Source: an uncultured Blautia sp.
Lineage (GTDB): Bacteria > Bacillota > Clostridia > Lachnospirales > Lachnospiraceae
Length of the DNA stretch: 6,631 nucleotides
Assembly (NCBI GenBank): GCA_934394545.1
Contig: CAKRRG010000108.1
Coordinates: 1-6,631, forward strand
Reading direction: 5' to 3'
Below, piece after piece: positions 5,731 through 6,631 of this stretch. Both the position numbers and the translations under genes were made by a program. The notes under the pieces are model-generated. The model was not told where the DNA came from and ran no database searches. It saw only the letters and a list, made by a program, of their open reading frames with translations. Within the stretch, counting starts at the first letter, position 1. Each line of letters starts with the position of its first letter.

Positions 5731-6631
5731 ATTCAAAAGTTCCGGTAAATTTCCAGACCATGTCTGGTTCCTCAGGAAGGTAAGTTACATTAGGGCGCCA
5801 GGTTGCAATAACCTTATCTTCTGAATTTACCCATAAGCAATATTCTTCTTTATAAGAAGTATTTATAAGTCCTACAGACAGATACAATGCTTCTTTATCC
5901 ATGGCATAAGCCACACTGTGATATCTTTTTGTAAAATCCTCTGAATAAAGATCATTGCGTTTCCATGCTTTGTAGCCAGCATAAAGTACTTTCTGTTCAC
6001 CATTTATGATTGCTTCAATTTTTACTTGATAGCCCTCTTTCGTAATCACTGCACTCTCGATCTTTCGCGGATTTTCTGTAAAAAGAATCTTTCTGTCAAA
6101 CAATTTGACAGCTTCTTTTCGTGCAGTTCGATATGCCCCCTCCGGCTGAACGAGTGACAGGCTGCTTATCTTAGCCCGAAGTGCTTTCTCTGCTGTCTCC
6201 AATTGTTCCTCTTTGCATGGCTCCAAAACTGCTTCCTTTATATACTTCAAGCAAATATCTGCTGCAAGATATTCCCGTGCACCAGCTGTAATTCCGATTG
6301 CCACCGGAAGATCGCGGAAACAGATCAGATACTGGCCAAATGCACCTTCAGCTGCAAAAATTTCTTTTCCTGCTTTTATATGATAAGCATAGTGTGTCAG
6401 TGCTTTCTTTTCATCTCCCGGAATTTCTACTCTCATTTTTCCCATTTCTTCAATCCACCAGGCCGGAACAAGCTGTTCGCCGTTCCAGTTTCCCTTCTGA
6501 AGCAGAAGCTGTGCCAATGTGGAAATCTGTGGTGCAGTCAGATACATTCCCCATCCACCGGTGTTATGTCCTTCCGGACTTGTCAGCCAGTTGATTTGGC
6601 CAAAGCCAATTTTATCAAAAACTCTCTTCTG
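5729..6631 (-). CDS. Beta-lactamase-fold serine hydrolase (COG1680 type), C-terminal 300 residues; 5' end beyond the right edge
   Basis: The reading frame stays open to the right edge, so this is the tail of a larger protein; the Met at 6547 is internal and has no RBS. Numbering from the edge, SPEGHNTGGWGMYLTAPQISTLAQLLLQKGNWNGEQLVPAWWIEEM (18-63) is the glycine-rich segment and following helix seen in serine hydrolases related to class C beta-lactamases and penicillin-binding proteins. AAEGAFGQYLICFRDLPVAIGITAG (93-117) corresponds to the KTG/HxG strand of the active site, with Glu-Gly in place of the usual His-Gly or Lys-Thr-Gly. The catalytic S-x-x-K and Y-x-N motifs would be upstream, outside the window, so activity cannot be judged. 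The last 155 or so residues form a C-terminal domain with alternating strands (many Y, W, K) that I do not recognise. The gene is convergent with the LysR gene, shares its terminator and is probably unrelated to the tartrate genes. Substrate unknown. Confidence 0.8.
   Translation of the reverse strand, partial: QKRVFDKIGFGQINWLTSPEGHNTGGWGMYLTAPQISTLAQLLLQKGNWNGEQLVPAWWIEEMGKMRVEIPGDEKKALTHYAYHIKAGKEIFAAEGAFGQYLICFRDLPVAIGITAGAREYLAADICLKYIKEAVLEPCKEEQLETAEKALRAKISSLSLVQPEGAYRTARKEAVKLFDRKILFTENPRKIESAVITKEGYQVKIEAIINGEQKVLYAGYKAWKRNDLYSEDFTKRYHSVAYAMDKEALYLSVGLINTSYKEEYCLWVNSEDKVIATWRPNVTYLPEEPDMVWKFTGTFE

Overview
The window looks like chromosomal DNA of an anaerobic, fermentative gut-type Firmicute, most likely a Lachnospiraceae member (Blautia, Dorea or Ruminococcus gnavus-like). 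The reasons are moderate GC, strong AGGAGG-type ribosome binding sites, an oxygen-sensitive glycyl-radical enzyme (pyruvate formate-lyase), and a two-subunit oxygen-sensitive [4Fe-4S] hydro-lyase. The genus assignment is inference only.

Layout, left to right. (1) 1-1361, minus: the N-terminal 453 residues of pyruvate formate-lyase (pflB), running off the left edge. (2) 1376-2929, minus: beta and alpha subunits of a class I Fe-S hydro-lyase that resembles L(+)-tartrate dehydratase (TtdB, TtdA) more than fumarase. Gaps between these three genes are only 14-15 bp, so they look like one transcript ttdA-ttdB-pflB. (3) 2930-3196: a ttdA leader with a small inverted repeat, then a 164-bp near-symmetrical palindrome of MITE/REP type whose terminal TA-rich tip contributes the stop codon of the next gene. 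(4) 3194-4459, minus: a DASS/SLC13-type dicarboxylate transporter with both SNT signature motifs. (5) 4460-4722: a divergent regulatory region with a good candidate LysR box. (6) 4723-5640, plus: a LysR-type regulator. (7) 5683-5730: a symmetrical bidirectional terminator between convergent genes. (8) 5729-6631, minus: the C-terminal part of a beta-lactamase-fold serine hydrolase, running off the right edge.

How it fits together (inference): the set regulator / transporter / dehydratase alpha / dehydratase beta has the same content as the E. coli ttdR-ttdABT tartrate system. The LysR protein would sense a dicarboxylate and switch on the divergent transporter and the dehydratase; L-tartrate would become oxaloacetate and then pyruvate, which the linked pflB would split to acetyl-CoA and formate. 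Having pyruvate formate-lyase as the last visible gene of a dicarboxylate-dehydratase operon is the most unusual metabolic feature. The 164-bp palindrome between transporter and ttdA is the most unusual DNA feature. I found no CRISPR array, tRNA, rRNA or intact transposase gene.
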